A DNA stretch of 64,000 nucleotides. Origin: Eudromia elegans. Its lineage: Eukaryota; Chordata; Aves; Tinamiformes; Tinamidae. Below, piece by piece: positions 37,358-50,060 of this stretch. The notes beneath the pieces were generated by a model. The model worked only from the letters and a program-made list of their open reading frames with translations, was not told where the DNA came from and searched no databases. The stretch lies in assembly GCA_003342815.1 (NCBI GenBank), contig PTEX01000197.1:453282-517281 (forward strand). The letters are read 5' to 3'. How positions within the stretch are numbered: the stretch's first letter is position 1; each line of letters begins with the position of its first letter. The translations under genes and the position numbers were made by a program.

Positions 37358-40300
37358 TCGAACAGTCTCAGAGTCACCTTCCAGAACAGCAGGGTTTGTC
37401 ATCCTATGACCTTGACTGAGTGTTGAAATCTTCCTATAGCTATGAACTAGAAGACAAGAGTCTCAGCAAGCTGGGGGAAGGAGGAATTTCAGCAGGAATT
37501 CATGGGGCGAAGATGACATTGGTATCGCTAGCGTGAGTAGAGCAGAAGATTCAGCTAGGACCCCATGCGGTTTGGAGATGGCCCCTGCTTGTTCACTTCC
37601 TCTCATAGCAGCGGGCTTGGCTGGCCTTGCAGGCTGCAGGCCAGCAGGAACCTGCTGCTGGTGCATCAGGTAGCTCCATGGCAGGAGCTGCGCTTCAGCT
37701 GCTCTCTAGGTGCCCTGCCAGAGGCTGGTCACCCCTCTAATGCGAGTGGTGGTGATGATGTCTTCCCTAACCTGAATGGACCTGGTGCACAGCGTATCCA
37801 TAAGTGATGCCAAGAGGGTAGAATGTGCAGAAGGGCTTTTCAGACATTGTGGAGTTATTCAAATTTAAAAAATATATAAAAAAAGGGATAGTGGTGGTAG
37901 TGGCTAGCAACAAAGCTAGGTAGAACTCCATGATACTGTGTGGCCAGATGACAAAAAGGCAGGTTAATTCCATGCAGATGTTGGTAAGAGATATGCACGG
38001 TGGGAAGAAAATACTTATTTTGAATACAGATGCTAAAGTGGTTATTACCACTTGGAGACAGAGTTTGAGCTATAATAAATAATTTCATGGAAACAACAGG
38101 TCTGTGCTCAACAGCAGTTAGAACACATATTACTTTCTAGAGCAGTGTCTGGGGCTTGGAGATACTGAGGTCAGATTTTGCAGACTTGGTCAAAACTTAA
38201 GTCTGGATTTAGGTACAAAATAAAATTTAGCTAATTTTGAATGTAGAACTCAAAGACGATATTTGTCTTTAGGTGCCTGTACACTTTTAAAGAGCTGATT
38301 CTGTGTATATTTGTTCTGTGTATGTGTGAAGCAGATAGAAATATCTCTAGATCACATGCATCTTACGAGGTTAAGTTGAAATATAGTTTCTATTTTAAAT
38401 AGTTTGATAATTGGGGTATATTACTGAACTAGTGCAGTGTTCTTGTGTTTAATCTTAATGATGTTTTTATGAATGTTTTTAATTAGGTTGATAAGCAGCT
38501 TGTATAAATGGATCCATTAATCATAAGAATAATAGCAGCACTTTCTTAGGCAAAATCACCCATCCAGTCACAGGCAGAATAATTTTACTTAAGAATCTTA
38601 TATGCTGGAACATAATGTACTATGCCAAAATTTTCAAATCTGGATATTTAAAAAACAGTTCCCCTTGTCTTCATTTTGAGAAGTTTCTCTATTTTCTTAT
38701 ATATTGTTCTTCCCTTGATGATCTCTATGTCCTTCATCTTACTTCCTTTTCTCAAATTATTTTTTTCAGTCTAAATTTCCTGTCTCCCCCTCCCACCCCC
38801 CCTTCTGTCTCCCCTCCCATGTTGTTAATAATTCTAATTCATATCAGTCAGTAGCAGTCCAAGGTAGGGTAACTCACATGATGTCCTCATGCTTTTCCTA
38901 GAGGGAAGTGTTTATGTAAAGACCTTTCCTCAATTACATTTTAGAAACATTTGTACTTAATGCAGATATTTGCTGGCTAAGATTGTGTAGAAAACCTTTA
39001 AGTTGTGAAATAGTTGTAGTGGAAACAGACTTTTACCTCTATTTTTCTTGGTGACAGTAATTTAACCCTTCGTGTTGCTACCTTCTTTTCAACTGCCTGG
39101 ATGCATCCTTATTGAAATTAAGAAGGATGGCATTGCTGTCAAGTGAGGACTTGGGCTCTTGTTTGATTACAGACTGGACTGGGGCAATCCTGGGGTTTGA
39201 GAACAAGGGCATCTCTTCTAAATGGCAGAGTTGCAGGTGAAATGAAAGGCAAGACTGTTTCTACTCCAGTGGGAAACCCAAGCTGCGTGGGATGGATATG
39301 ACACAGCTGCGAGTGGAACAAGTCAGCGACTCTCTCAGTGCTGTAGGGACTACACCGTGGGCAACAGAAGGTGGTTGGCAAATGTCTAGCAGAGCAGCTT
39401 TAAAAATGCAGAATGTTGGATTAAATTACATCTTGAGATCCAGTCTAGTCCTAATGTCACTAGTTTTGTTCCAGTAAGTATGTCTTTCTCATACACTGAG
39501 TTAAGCCGTCTGGAAAACACAATGCCTTCTTCATGCACATATGCACTCAATCTGTGCGTCCCAACAGTGCTGTAAATGCTGTGAACTGTAAGCATTGCCT
39601 CCCTCTTGGAGGGGCAAGCTAAGCCTGAAAAAGAATTTAGTGCTGCTGTGTTAGGTCAATGGAATTGTGCCCCCTTTGTCACTGAGGCTGTGCTTTGTTG
39701 AGGGAAATACAACAACGTGCCCTCTCCAGTGTCCAGTGGATAATCTCTCACTGCCTGGCTCTGAAATGTGCTTTTGAGCATGTGTGGAGAAAAATTTTTA
39801 GCTATTTGCTTTGGCATCATACCATTATTTATTTGTAAGAGGCAGAGGTGTAGTATTTCTCAGAAAATTTAAGTTGGTTTATCTTTGAAGAACCTAAATA
39901 CATCTTCCTGTGGAGCTTGGATTTGTTTTTGGCAATATACAAAGACAATGGGGTGTTGGTTTATAGAAGGAGTATATGGTATACGCAATTATATTCATGA
40001 CAGCAGCGTTTTTATGTAGAGCTCCAATTCATATGAGGGCCTAGAGACCCTAAGCATGAGTGATGAAATCTATTAGTAAAACATCTCAGTGCTCCAAATT
40101 ATCCCATTTATTATATCACTGCAAGCAAAATTGTAAAGTTCCTGCAATTAAGAGCAAACTTCATTATTGACTGAATGGCCTAGGATAATGCATTTGGACA
40201 ACATATCAAGTTTAGAAATATGGATTTATTTTGCAAAGTAAAATGCAGTCCTAGCGAGGCCTATGATGAAATGAGTTGAAGCTTTCTTCTAAATTCTAAC

Positions 40301-43300
40301 AAATAGGTCATTCTTCACATGTATCTCTCTTGATTGATAACTTTGAGAGTGTGGTGGGGGTTTTTTTTGATATCAGAATTTGCATTGATTACATTTACAA
40401 GATGTGAGTCTAGTGAGTCTATTTTCTTTTTTTCTTTCTTTTTTTCCCTAGTGGTGCTAAACACCTGACTATAAATGTTAATGTCAGCACTTGGCTAAAA
40501 CACTCCATTTCTGGTAGAGCCAGAACCTGGAAAACAGTATTTGTTAAGTATGTATTTGAGGAGAAATTGTCTGGATTTTCTGTCTTGTTACAAGGCACCT
40601 GATAGCTCCTCCTGGTGATAAACCATTGGAAAATTAGCACTATCCTTTTTATTGGAGCAATACAGCTAACAAAATATAATATAGAAATATTAATAAAATG
40701 ATTTGTCACCAATCAAATTCTTAGAGTAGCCAAGTGTGGAGAAGTGTGACTGTTTCGGGTGGCTTTCTTTGTCTATTAGGGCAGCTTACAGATATCAAGC
40801 TGCAAAGAATAGATAGTTGTATAAAAAACATAGGACTGGGTTCAGCCTCAATGAGTAAGTGAGGTAAGATCAGAAACATTAGCAATTGGCATCTGAAGCA
40901 TACCTGCTAATGATGCTTTCAGAAGTGTCTGCCTGTGTTCAGGGTTTGCTAACCTTTGGCAAACCTTGACATAGCAGCCTTGATTCTTAATGACATCACC
41001 CTCCAGCCTACTGATAAACACAAATTGCCATGCTCAAGCATCACTTATTTAATGATTAAAAAGAGATTCATGTGCAGTCTGAGAGACACAACATACACTC
41101 ATTGTTTCAGAAATCACAGTATCTTTCTGCTTGAAGAATAGCTGCTGGATCTACTGTAAGTTAATTACAAGGAGCTAAATGTAAACAGTCTTCTTGCTCT
41201 CCTCTCACCATATTTCATCAAAATGATCTTTAGCTTCCTTTAGTGCACTATTCTTTTGAGCAGCGTAAGTCTGTATGTTACCCAGCTCTATGCTCTAGGT
41301 CATATGGAGCAGGCCACTTAGTTGGTTGTTTGAAACTGATAACAGTAGGTCAATGCTGCAGAAATCTTCTCCAAAATCCTACTTCATTTTTGCATAGCGT
41401 GTAAGCTGCAGGAGGTAGCTTTTTTTCACAGCAGGAGCTGTCTGAAATACAACAGCAGCCTTCTGGAGCAGAAGAATTGCTAATGGCTTTCACTAATGTT
41501 GGTTGCTGCACTTTTAGACATATAGATGGCGTATGAATTCCTGCAAATTCTGCAACAGCACCGAGAAAGCTCCACACTTACTCAAACCCTGGGGAGGTCT
41601 ATTGATAAACTCACACCTTTGGAAAAGCTGTGGTGTCTACGTTTTTCCTTTACATTTTAGATGCCTGACGTAAGTGGCATCCTACATGGTCCGTTCATTG
41701 CTTTGCATGCATAAGTCACAAGGGAGTAAAGTAACACTTTGATTTAATGTCCTTCTCACTGATCACCTTTGGTAGCATGTGTAAGATTTCATTGCTGAAC
41801 CCTGGGTGGAGTACAGGGGTATCTGTCACTTCAGAAATTACTGATTTGTTTGTGCCTATTGAGAGAAAATAACAAGAGTAGCTCTTTTCTCTACAGGTAA
41901 CTTGAGGAGTTAGGTTTATTCACAGTGCTCTTTGGCTAGCTTGTAGGAGAGGAATTGACACCTGTTATAAAAATTTTTGTCTTGTTTATAACTTATAATA
42001 TCCTTTCTCTTGTTCTTTGGTCAAACATTTGAAAAAATACATTTTATCGATGGAGCTGTGCTATAAGGTATTCCTTTATCATATTGTGATCTGCAACTTT
42101 GTTCTTGAAACATTTTTCATAGTCTCCTCCATATGTACCAGCATATTTAATTGCTGTGCTCCTATGCATATGGATCACACATCAGGTCCAGTGTTTTGCA
42201 CCATTTTTGCATCGTCAGTAACCAAGCACTTTCTACAAACACAGCAAATCACTACGAGCATTGCTTACCCTTTGGCTCACACGCTAGCAGAAATACTGCC
42301 CTGGCTGGGATTCTTCTTAGCAAGATTTGTGTTCTATGCTACTTCTGGTCCGTAAGCTGTTTTGTTGCTGCCTTTTATTTTTTTGTTCTTTTGATCTATA
42401 GTAATTGAACCCACTCTGGAGAGAGATGAGAGACTCAGGGCGAAGAGAGCTGGACGTTAGAGAAAAAGTTAACATGGATCTGGATACATCTCTATCTTAT
42501 TTTAGATGCCCTCTCCTGAGAGCTCTACATATTTTTCTTTCAGATGAGATCCAAAAACATGTAAAGTCCTGGCTGGGTAGATGACTAGACCATTTCTTTT
42601 TCAATGGAATTTTTCTGCCTTGTTTTCTCTTCGCTCCTAGGCAGCAGGTAGCAAGATTAGTTTCATAGTGATCAGGCAGATGTCAGTCTGCTTGCTGGAT
42701 GTGTCCAGTTTTTCTTGAGAATTTTTGAGCTAGAACTCAACATCTGCTCGGTCTCTTTGGCTCCCAGGCCCCAGTCATCTGCCTGAGTTCAGATGAATAA
42801 TTCAACTGCATCATGTTTATCAAATGTCAGTATACAAGTACATTGGTCCTTAACAGTTCTGCAGTACCTACCCCTTGAATAAAGCCTGCTGCTTTTACCC
42901 CCTACAAATTGGAGCACTCTTATTTTCTGTGTGATTTATAGAAATAGTGTCAAAAGGATTTTTAAATATAACCTAAACAAAAATATTCAATTTTAATATG
43001 CAACTGGCTGACAAACGCATTGCACATGTATAGTAGGCAAACGAGTATTGTGAATAGTTCAGCTTGACTGGCCCTCTGTGCCATGATTCCTGACCAAGGG
43101 GTCAGTAATTATAGTTGTAGCATCAAGGCCCCTTTATTAGATGGCCCTTCTTATATGGATAGGCAGGCATTATACTGAGGAAAAAAGTCCAAAATGTTAT
43201 GAGGTTTTCATTACTGCCATCTCATTGGTAAGCAAAGGATGCTTCAATGAATATATGATTTGTGAAAATGAGTGTCTCTGAAAGATTATATTAAATTTTA

Positions 43301-44679
43301 CTTGGTAAATGTCATCACAAGAGCTGCTGATAGGCTGAGGTGACAGCTTCAAATGGGCAATATAAGCGCTGTCATTAACCTTCACGAGTCCTCTGTCGCT
43401 TCAAGCATTTGTTTCTCTTCTAGTAGAAGATACTTTCTGTCAAGTGTGGTTTCAGTTGGAATTTTGTTTATCACTTCCAGGAGTTTCTTCCTCCTTGAAG
43501 TTATTGCTGCGTTCTTCTCTCGACACAATAGTATCTAAACATTTTTTCACTGAGAACACATTGCAGTATTTCCAGTGACACTGACTGTTGTATTTCAGTC
43601 TAGTTCAGGTGTTTTGGCAGCATGTGGATTTATAATATGGTTGATACTAAGCAAACACTTGGATCTTCTGAAGTTGTGTGAATTGTTGTGTGAATTTAGA
43701 AGGGCATACCCTATATCCTCCCTACTTACTTACTCACCCCCATACCTTTGGCACATATCTTTAAAAAATGTACTCACAATTATTGGGAACAGCATAAATG
43801 ATTTTCCAACCTAATGGAATTCAGTGCTGTCATCCTGCAGTAGATGCAAGGGACAATGCTGAGATTGCAGCGCGCGGTGTTGATTTCAGTGACCATCTTG
43901 GAAAAGCTGATTTGTGGAAAGGCTACTGTGCAAGGCTGCTAACCCACACAACCCCAGGTTTTTCAGATGCAGTAAGTAAAAGGAGCTCAAGTTTAAAGGT
44001 AAAGTAGTTATAATAAGCATTGCAGAAAAGCTAGCGGACTGTGGATGAAATTATTAAATGGTAAGAGCAAGGAGCTCTGAAAGGCAGACCTCAAATGTGC
44101 TGCACAGGCAGGCTGGAAGAGCTTTACAGTTATGCATCCAACCTAATGCTGGTTCCTTAGTTCTTCAGTCTTCAATAGTATTGCATAATTTAAAATGAAT
44201 ATGATGACTTTGCTTCAGAGTTTGTTACAAAATTTATTTGGGTTTTAATACTGAATAACCAAAATTTCAACAAATCCATGTGGAATAACCTCAGGTTTCA
44301 CAGCATGGAAGTCATGAAACATTCTCTTAAGAAGAACTATACACACAAAATAGAGCAATAGTACATATAAGTCAGGCTGCAATAAAGTTGTGGGGGGTTT
44401 TTTGTTGTTGTTTTGTTTTGTTTTTTCTTTGCAGTAGCTTAAAATTGCTAGGAAACTTATTCACGTGGCTGAAAAGAGAGACTAATTTATTTGAATCTTG
44501 CTCAGAATAGAGAGTCACTACTCTAATAAAAACATGTTCCACCCAAGTGCCACTGCCTCATAAAGAATAATATCATATTCTTCCCAGATTGACCTTCTGA
44601 TATTTTTGGACAAAAATGCTCAGTGAAAATAGTTTTGCTCCCTCTTACAATAGAAGTTCATAACTTGATCACCTTTTTG

Positions 44680-44681
<2 letters not shown>

Positions 44682-44713
<32 letters not shown>
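44682..44713. repeat. (CT)n microsatellite
   Basis: About 15 CT units ending in a C run and then AG. It looks like a polypyrimidine tract, but no exon is evident after it. Confidence 0.9.
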
Positions 44714-44715
<2 letters not shown>

Positions 44716-47700
44716 CCCAGAATGCTGATCCAATCTGTAGATTGCGTATTAAGCAATGTTTATATTATACATAGTTTGAAGATGGGAGGGAAAGTGGGGA
44801 GGCAATTCTGGTTTCCTGTTACGATAACACACAAACAAAACTATTTTGGAGCAAAATTCTGCTCACAGTAACCGCACCCATTATCTTTGGAAAGATGGAT
44901 ATGAGACAGTTTCTAGAGCTTGGCTCTGTAGGGTAAAACGAATCTAAAATATCATCTATATTGGTATAAAAATAAAAAATGGGTGAACATACGTTGCTTA
45001 GTGTTATGGTAAAGCTTAGGAACTTAATTTCCCATTGTGCTCTGTACTGTCCAAAAGAAACAATGAACAAAAGACTTTTCTGCCACAGAGAGCTTACAAT
45101 TTAAGAGACAAGAGGGTGGAGAAAAACACTGAAGCATAAAGAAATAAACAGCTGCTCTGAATTCATAGGAGACTGGTACAGTTCTCATCGCTGAGCATTT
45201 AAAAGAAAGTAGATAGCACTGTTTCAAAATCCCCCCACAGCTCTACTCTGTGAAGGATAAATGTATTTATTTGACAAATCAGGATTGATTAATATATTTT
45301 GTAAAATCTGGTATAAAATCTTCTAGATAATAAATATGTACTTGCCTTCAGCACAGCCTTTGCTAATTTTTATTTTGTTTTAAGATGGAAAATAAACCTA
45401 TTTTCTCCTAGTGCAGTGAGCCTTCTACTACTAACTATTTGAGCCCTTCGAGTTCCAACTTATAGCAGGGATCTGTGCTTTTGAGTTGTAGGACTGAGTA
45501 AAATCATCCCTTAGAAAAGTGTCTTCTGAGGTAGTATAGTCTATTGATGGCACCAACAGCACTCTTATCTCTAGTGGCCATGAAAAAGTGGATCTCAAGA
45601 TCCTAAGGGTGAGGAAGGCAGGGAATTCAGGAGAGGGGATTCTGGATAATTCAAGGAACTGGTGAATCAGAGTCTGTGAAGGGCAGCTTTGAGGAGCAAT
45701 CCATGCCAGTATTCAGGGAAATGAGTACACGTACAGGAGATTGACATGGATAACTGGAGCTCTTAGCTGGTGACAGTAAAGGAACATATATAGAATCATA
45801 GAATGCTTAAAATTGTTGCACCCCCAAGAGTAGTTAGTGTTGGCTTTCTACCTCTTGCTGTTGAAAATAACATCAGTATGGCAAATCCAATGGTATCTTA
45901 AAATACTTTTGCAGAGTAATTAGAAAAAATGTGCTTTTTTTTCCTTTCTTCTCTAAGATCCTTCTTAAGAAGTTTCAGTAAGTCCCCTCTCGAAAGAAGT
46001 ATCAACAGAATATCCTGGAATAGATAGCATTTGTATCTCAAATGGGTTATTCCATACCACATCAGCATGGAGGGTAACAGTTATAAATACATGAGTCTAA
46101 AGAGGGCTGGTCACTGGGGTTATCACTGACTGTTAACAGCAAATATGCAGGAGCGCTCAAATTTGGTTTGTGACCAGTATGGTAATTTACTGTGTATTCA
46201 TGAATTGATGCAATGGCAGGTTTTTGCCTTTTATCTGCTTCAATAAATGTACCTAAAAATTCATTTCACTTTAACATTTCCATTGATCTTAATACAGATA
46301 TATAAAGGAACAAAATATTCAGAGATATCTTATTAAAGTGGATTATAAATTAAGATTGACTTATTTTTTTCATAGATGCTTATATAAATACATGTTAAGA
46401 GTCAACAATGATTATAATTATTAATCGATTTCTGAAGAAAACATTCCTTGCGATTGTCCTTTACCATGAAGAAAATGTGGCATTCACATGTCACCAGTGC
46501 ATCTGTAAGTGGCTTCAACTTTAAAAGCTTTTCAAGTTTCAGTTTCTATCTCAAATGTATCAACATCTGCATTCACAAATGTCAGCAAGAATTTGCCTCT
46601 TAAATTAAGTATCCAAATAGCAAAAGTAGTTTTAGACCTTCAGCCCTTACCTAATTTGCAAAAGACAACAGTCTTCCAAATAGTGGCTTTTGGATCTATC
46701 AAAAAACCATTTTCCTCAGTTTCATTTAGTCTTCCTTTTTTTGTCTTAGCAGGATCAGAGGCTATACAAGAATGTAACCTTAATACCTGAAAAATGTGTT
46801 TTAAAAATATCTGTATCGCAGCTTATGAAGGAATACTGTACCATCTTGTAGTATCTGAGTGCCCTGTTTTGAAAAAAACCTACTGTTTGGCAGCCAGAAT
46901 AAAAATTGTTCCAATTTTCTTCTGTATCCTGAAAGACCAAGTGCAGAGATGTATCACATCACTGTCATAATGTATCATTTTAATTGTGGTATGCAACAAT
47001 GATGTTGTATTGTTATGACTGCACTATAAAAGACTTTTCTGGTATCTTCCTATTTTTAGCTTTAATGACATTTGAAAAAAAAATCTGGTTTTCTAGATTT
47101 TTTTTAACAACCCTTTTAATAAAGTAAAAGTGAAAAAAGTTCTTGACTATTTTGTGTTTAGGTTATTACGGGAGGGGGCAGGAGAAGAACAGAAATATAA
47201 TAATTGGATTTAATTAGATAAAAGGATTATTTAAAGAACAAAACAAATATCCTGTAGTATTTGCCTTTATTACCAGCTAGCAAGGAGTGCATTTTATGTG
47301 ACACAAAAAAATTGTTGCTTTTCCCAGTCTTGTACAAAGAATGCATGGATATAAAATTGTTGTGAGTAGAATAATCTTAAAGTTGGAAGGAATGCTGTAC
47401 CAGGGTGCTTGAATACATTGACATGTGGTTTTCCTTCTCTATCTGTGCTTTCTGCTAGACATGATGAGATTACTGTCCTCTTCCCGTCTTGTACTGTGTT
47501 TCCCATCCCTCGTTTCCCTTCCTGCCTTGTGCATGCCCCAGACCTGCTCTTCTGCTTTAGGTGATGTGGTAATAGTTGGTCCTTCCTGCCTCAGTCTGTT
47601 CCAACTGCTATGCTAAGGAAATAAGAAACAATGGAAACTGGCTGCCTCTTAACTCATTGTGAATGACTCAACCTTTTATTTAATAAGATTTGCAGGACTT

Positions 47701-48949
47701 GTAGCACTTTGAAATCTTATTCTGTGTAGCAGGACCCCCAGAGGAACTTATTTTCCTTGAGAAGAGCATAAAATGGGAGCCTGAGATGTAGCTTGGATAC
47801 ATGAATGATCAAGAGCTGTACCAGAAGGTGATGATAAAGAAGCTGTAGAACTTGTGAAGCATAGAGATCAACATAGGGGCATTACTATTATACTCTGAAT
47901 TCCCATAAATTTTCTTAGAAGGAATTCTTCTTGCCAGCTTACTGTGACTGTGATGCTAAAATGCTTTTTTGGAGTCCGTGTGTGTCTGTTTCCAAATGAC
48001 ACCCATATCACAGGTAACAACAAAGCAATCTCCAAACTATTTGCCTGAGCTACTGTGCTCTGCGAGGAGCAAATACTAGCTGAGCTGTGGAAACAAGATA
48101 GCTGCATGGGTAGACGTCTCACACTGCAGTTTGCTGCTGTCTTCAGGTGGCTTTGGGAACAAAGTTTACAAATGTCTTCTTTTATCTTCTTGTCTTCATT
48201 CTTTATCACCCACTCCAAGTTTTCTGCAAAATTCATGACTTTATTCTCACAGGAGTAGCAATTATCACCTCCTAAAACACAAAATCTCACAAAACCCACC
48301 AATGTGAACTGGCACTGTTTTTAAGTGGGACTTAGCCACTTTTACTGCAGGTCCAGTGATAAGAGCTACACTAGCTGCTGCCTGGAGGAGTAATTGCCCA
48401 CCTCTTTCCACTGCTGCTCATCTCAGCAAAAACTCTACACTGTCCTGTAGGACTGGTTTGCTACTCATTCACTAGAAGTACTTGCCCAGGGCATAAACCT
48501 TATGACTGGCACAAGGAAATGATGGAGTAAGGGATCTAGACCAGCCCCAGCAGTGGTGATGAACCATAAGACTGGGCTCAGCTGTTTTGTAGATTCAACA
48601 GAATGTGCTTCAATGCTACATGCATTTTTCTGAAGACAAAACTTTGAATTTTCCTTTTTATGAGAGTTTATGAGCAATTTTTAATCTGAAGACTACCAGA
48701 AGATGAGTTTCAAAGACTATATTTCTGATAATTTCTTAATTGAGGTGTCATAATCACAAATGAAATCCTTTGTGCTTCCTACAATAGACTTCCTAAAAAG
48801 CCACTGAGTTGGATTCTGTAAATCTTTCCTGAGCCTACAATGGAGTTGCTCGGTTTTTACACCAGTGGGAGATTTTGTTCCAAACCAGTTAGTCCTTCAA
48901 GGCAGCATACTAAGGTCTGCGGGTGTGACTCCACCAGATCCAGGATGCA

Positions 48950-49440
48950 GGAGGGATGTGGAGCTGCTAGAGAGAGTCCAGCGCAGGGCCACGAAGATGA
49001 TTAGGGGCCTGGAACATCTGCCCTATGAGCAAAGGCTGAGAGAGCTGGGCCTCTTCAGCCTGGAGAAGAGAAGACTGAGAGGGGATCTGATCAATGTATA
49101 TAAATATCTCAAGAAAGGGAGTGAGGAGGAGGTGGCTGGCCTCTTCTCAGTGGTGGCCAGTGATAGAACTAGGGGAAACGGCCACAAATTGAGGCACCAA
49201 AAGTTCCACAGGAACTTGAGGAAGAATTTCTTAACAGTGAGGGTGACAGAGCCCTGGAACAGGCTGCCCAGAGAGGTGGTGGAGTCTCCTTCTCTGGAGA
49301 TCTTCCAAACCCGCCTGGACATCACCCTGTGCCACATGCTCTAGGGGACCCTGCGTGTGCAGGGGGGTTGGACTAGATGACCTCTACAGGTCCCTTCCAA
49401 CCCTAGCCATTCTATGATTCTATTCTATGACTCTATGATC
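48950..49440 (+). mobile_element. CR1 LINE 3' part, best preserved in the window
   Basis: About 490 bases ending in repeated ATTCTATGA-type units (49410-49440). A single open frame reads the C-terminus of CR1 ORF2 from [20 protein letters not shown] through [38 protein letters not shown] and [15 protein letters not shown] to its natural stop at 49342-49344. It lacks the endonuclease and reverse transcriptase domains, so it is a dead 5'-truncated copy. The intact frame suggests it is young. Confidence 0.96.
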
Positions 49441-49992
49441 CTCAGCTACTGTCTGCTAGTAATATGGCATTAAGGAGGCTGAAGCTGCTGTAAATTATGC
49501 CAGAAATCAGAGACATTTCCCTATTTTCCTTTTGTTACAGGCTGTGGTTCTCTGCTGTCTCTGCCCAAATCCCCAGCAGCCTGACCTTTAACAGACTTGT
49601 CCTTTACATAGGCCCACCAATTTCTAGAATCCCTGTGTTTCAGTCCACAGGACCTTCATGAGAAGGTGAGAGGGAGAGATGGGGAACCAGCATGACATCT
49701 GGTAAGTCAGTCAGCACAAGTGTGGTGGTAAATGCCCACAGATTCAGAAGTAGTAAGAGATGTAACTAGTCAGCTTCCTACTTGGTTTTCTAAACTTCGA
49801 GGCTCTTCTCATGAGTCGCAAGGCAAGAATATTCTAAGAAACTGGAGTGCTTGCATTCACACCAGCTTTCTTCTGCTGTAGCTTGTAGACCTGGTGGATT
49901 CTTCTCCCCTCCATTCACACATGCCAAAAATAATCTGATCTTTCCTGCATTACACCAGAGCTGGCTAAGAAACATGTGACATGTGCTGCCTC

Positions 49993-50060
49993 TTGCAATA
50001 GTTATAGTTGAACAGTCCTTGGCAGCTTCTTTAAGTGCTGTGTAATTTCTACATATCTCT
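49993..50060 (-). pseudogene. Decayed copy of ECI2 exon 5
   Basis: The reverse strand reads a pyrimidine-rich end CTTTTTCCTCAG, then codons for ICRNYTALKEAAKDCSTITI. ECI2 exon 5 reads [20 protein letters not shown] plus VIT after CCTCTGCAG. The core ttggcagcttctt.aagtgct differs at one base in 21, and I estimate identity near 70-75% over about 75 bases. Two codon-sized deletions keep the frame, but no GT donor follows the exon. AAG GAC against AAA GAT are synonymous differences, which suggests past coding constraint. Intron bases next to the acceptor also match, so this is a genomic duplication, not a retrocopy. No other ECI2-like exon was found nearby by eye. Confidence 0.6.

Larger units (their letters stand above)
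32707..48949. other. Intergenic stretch without a recognisable gene
   Basis: 16 kb of mostly AT-rich DNA. It holds a tandem duplication at 34487-34757 and microsatellites near 37.3 and 44.7 kb. None of the 60-150 codon open frames shows a known domain or a supporting splice pattern. Confidence 0.6.

Noticed and set aside
44682-44720. (CT)n followed by C run and AG as a 3' splice site
   Set aside because: No open exon with a donor follows; it is best seen as a microsatellite.
45545-45815. Possible ancient CR1 internal fragment followed by an aatcatagaat tail-like word
   Set aside because: The words are suggestive, but the match is too diverged and too short to assign by eye.
47868-48302. 144-codon minus-strand open frame
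   Set aside because: No recognisable domain or conserved motif, and its composition is like the noncoding surroundings.
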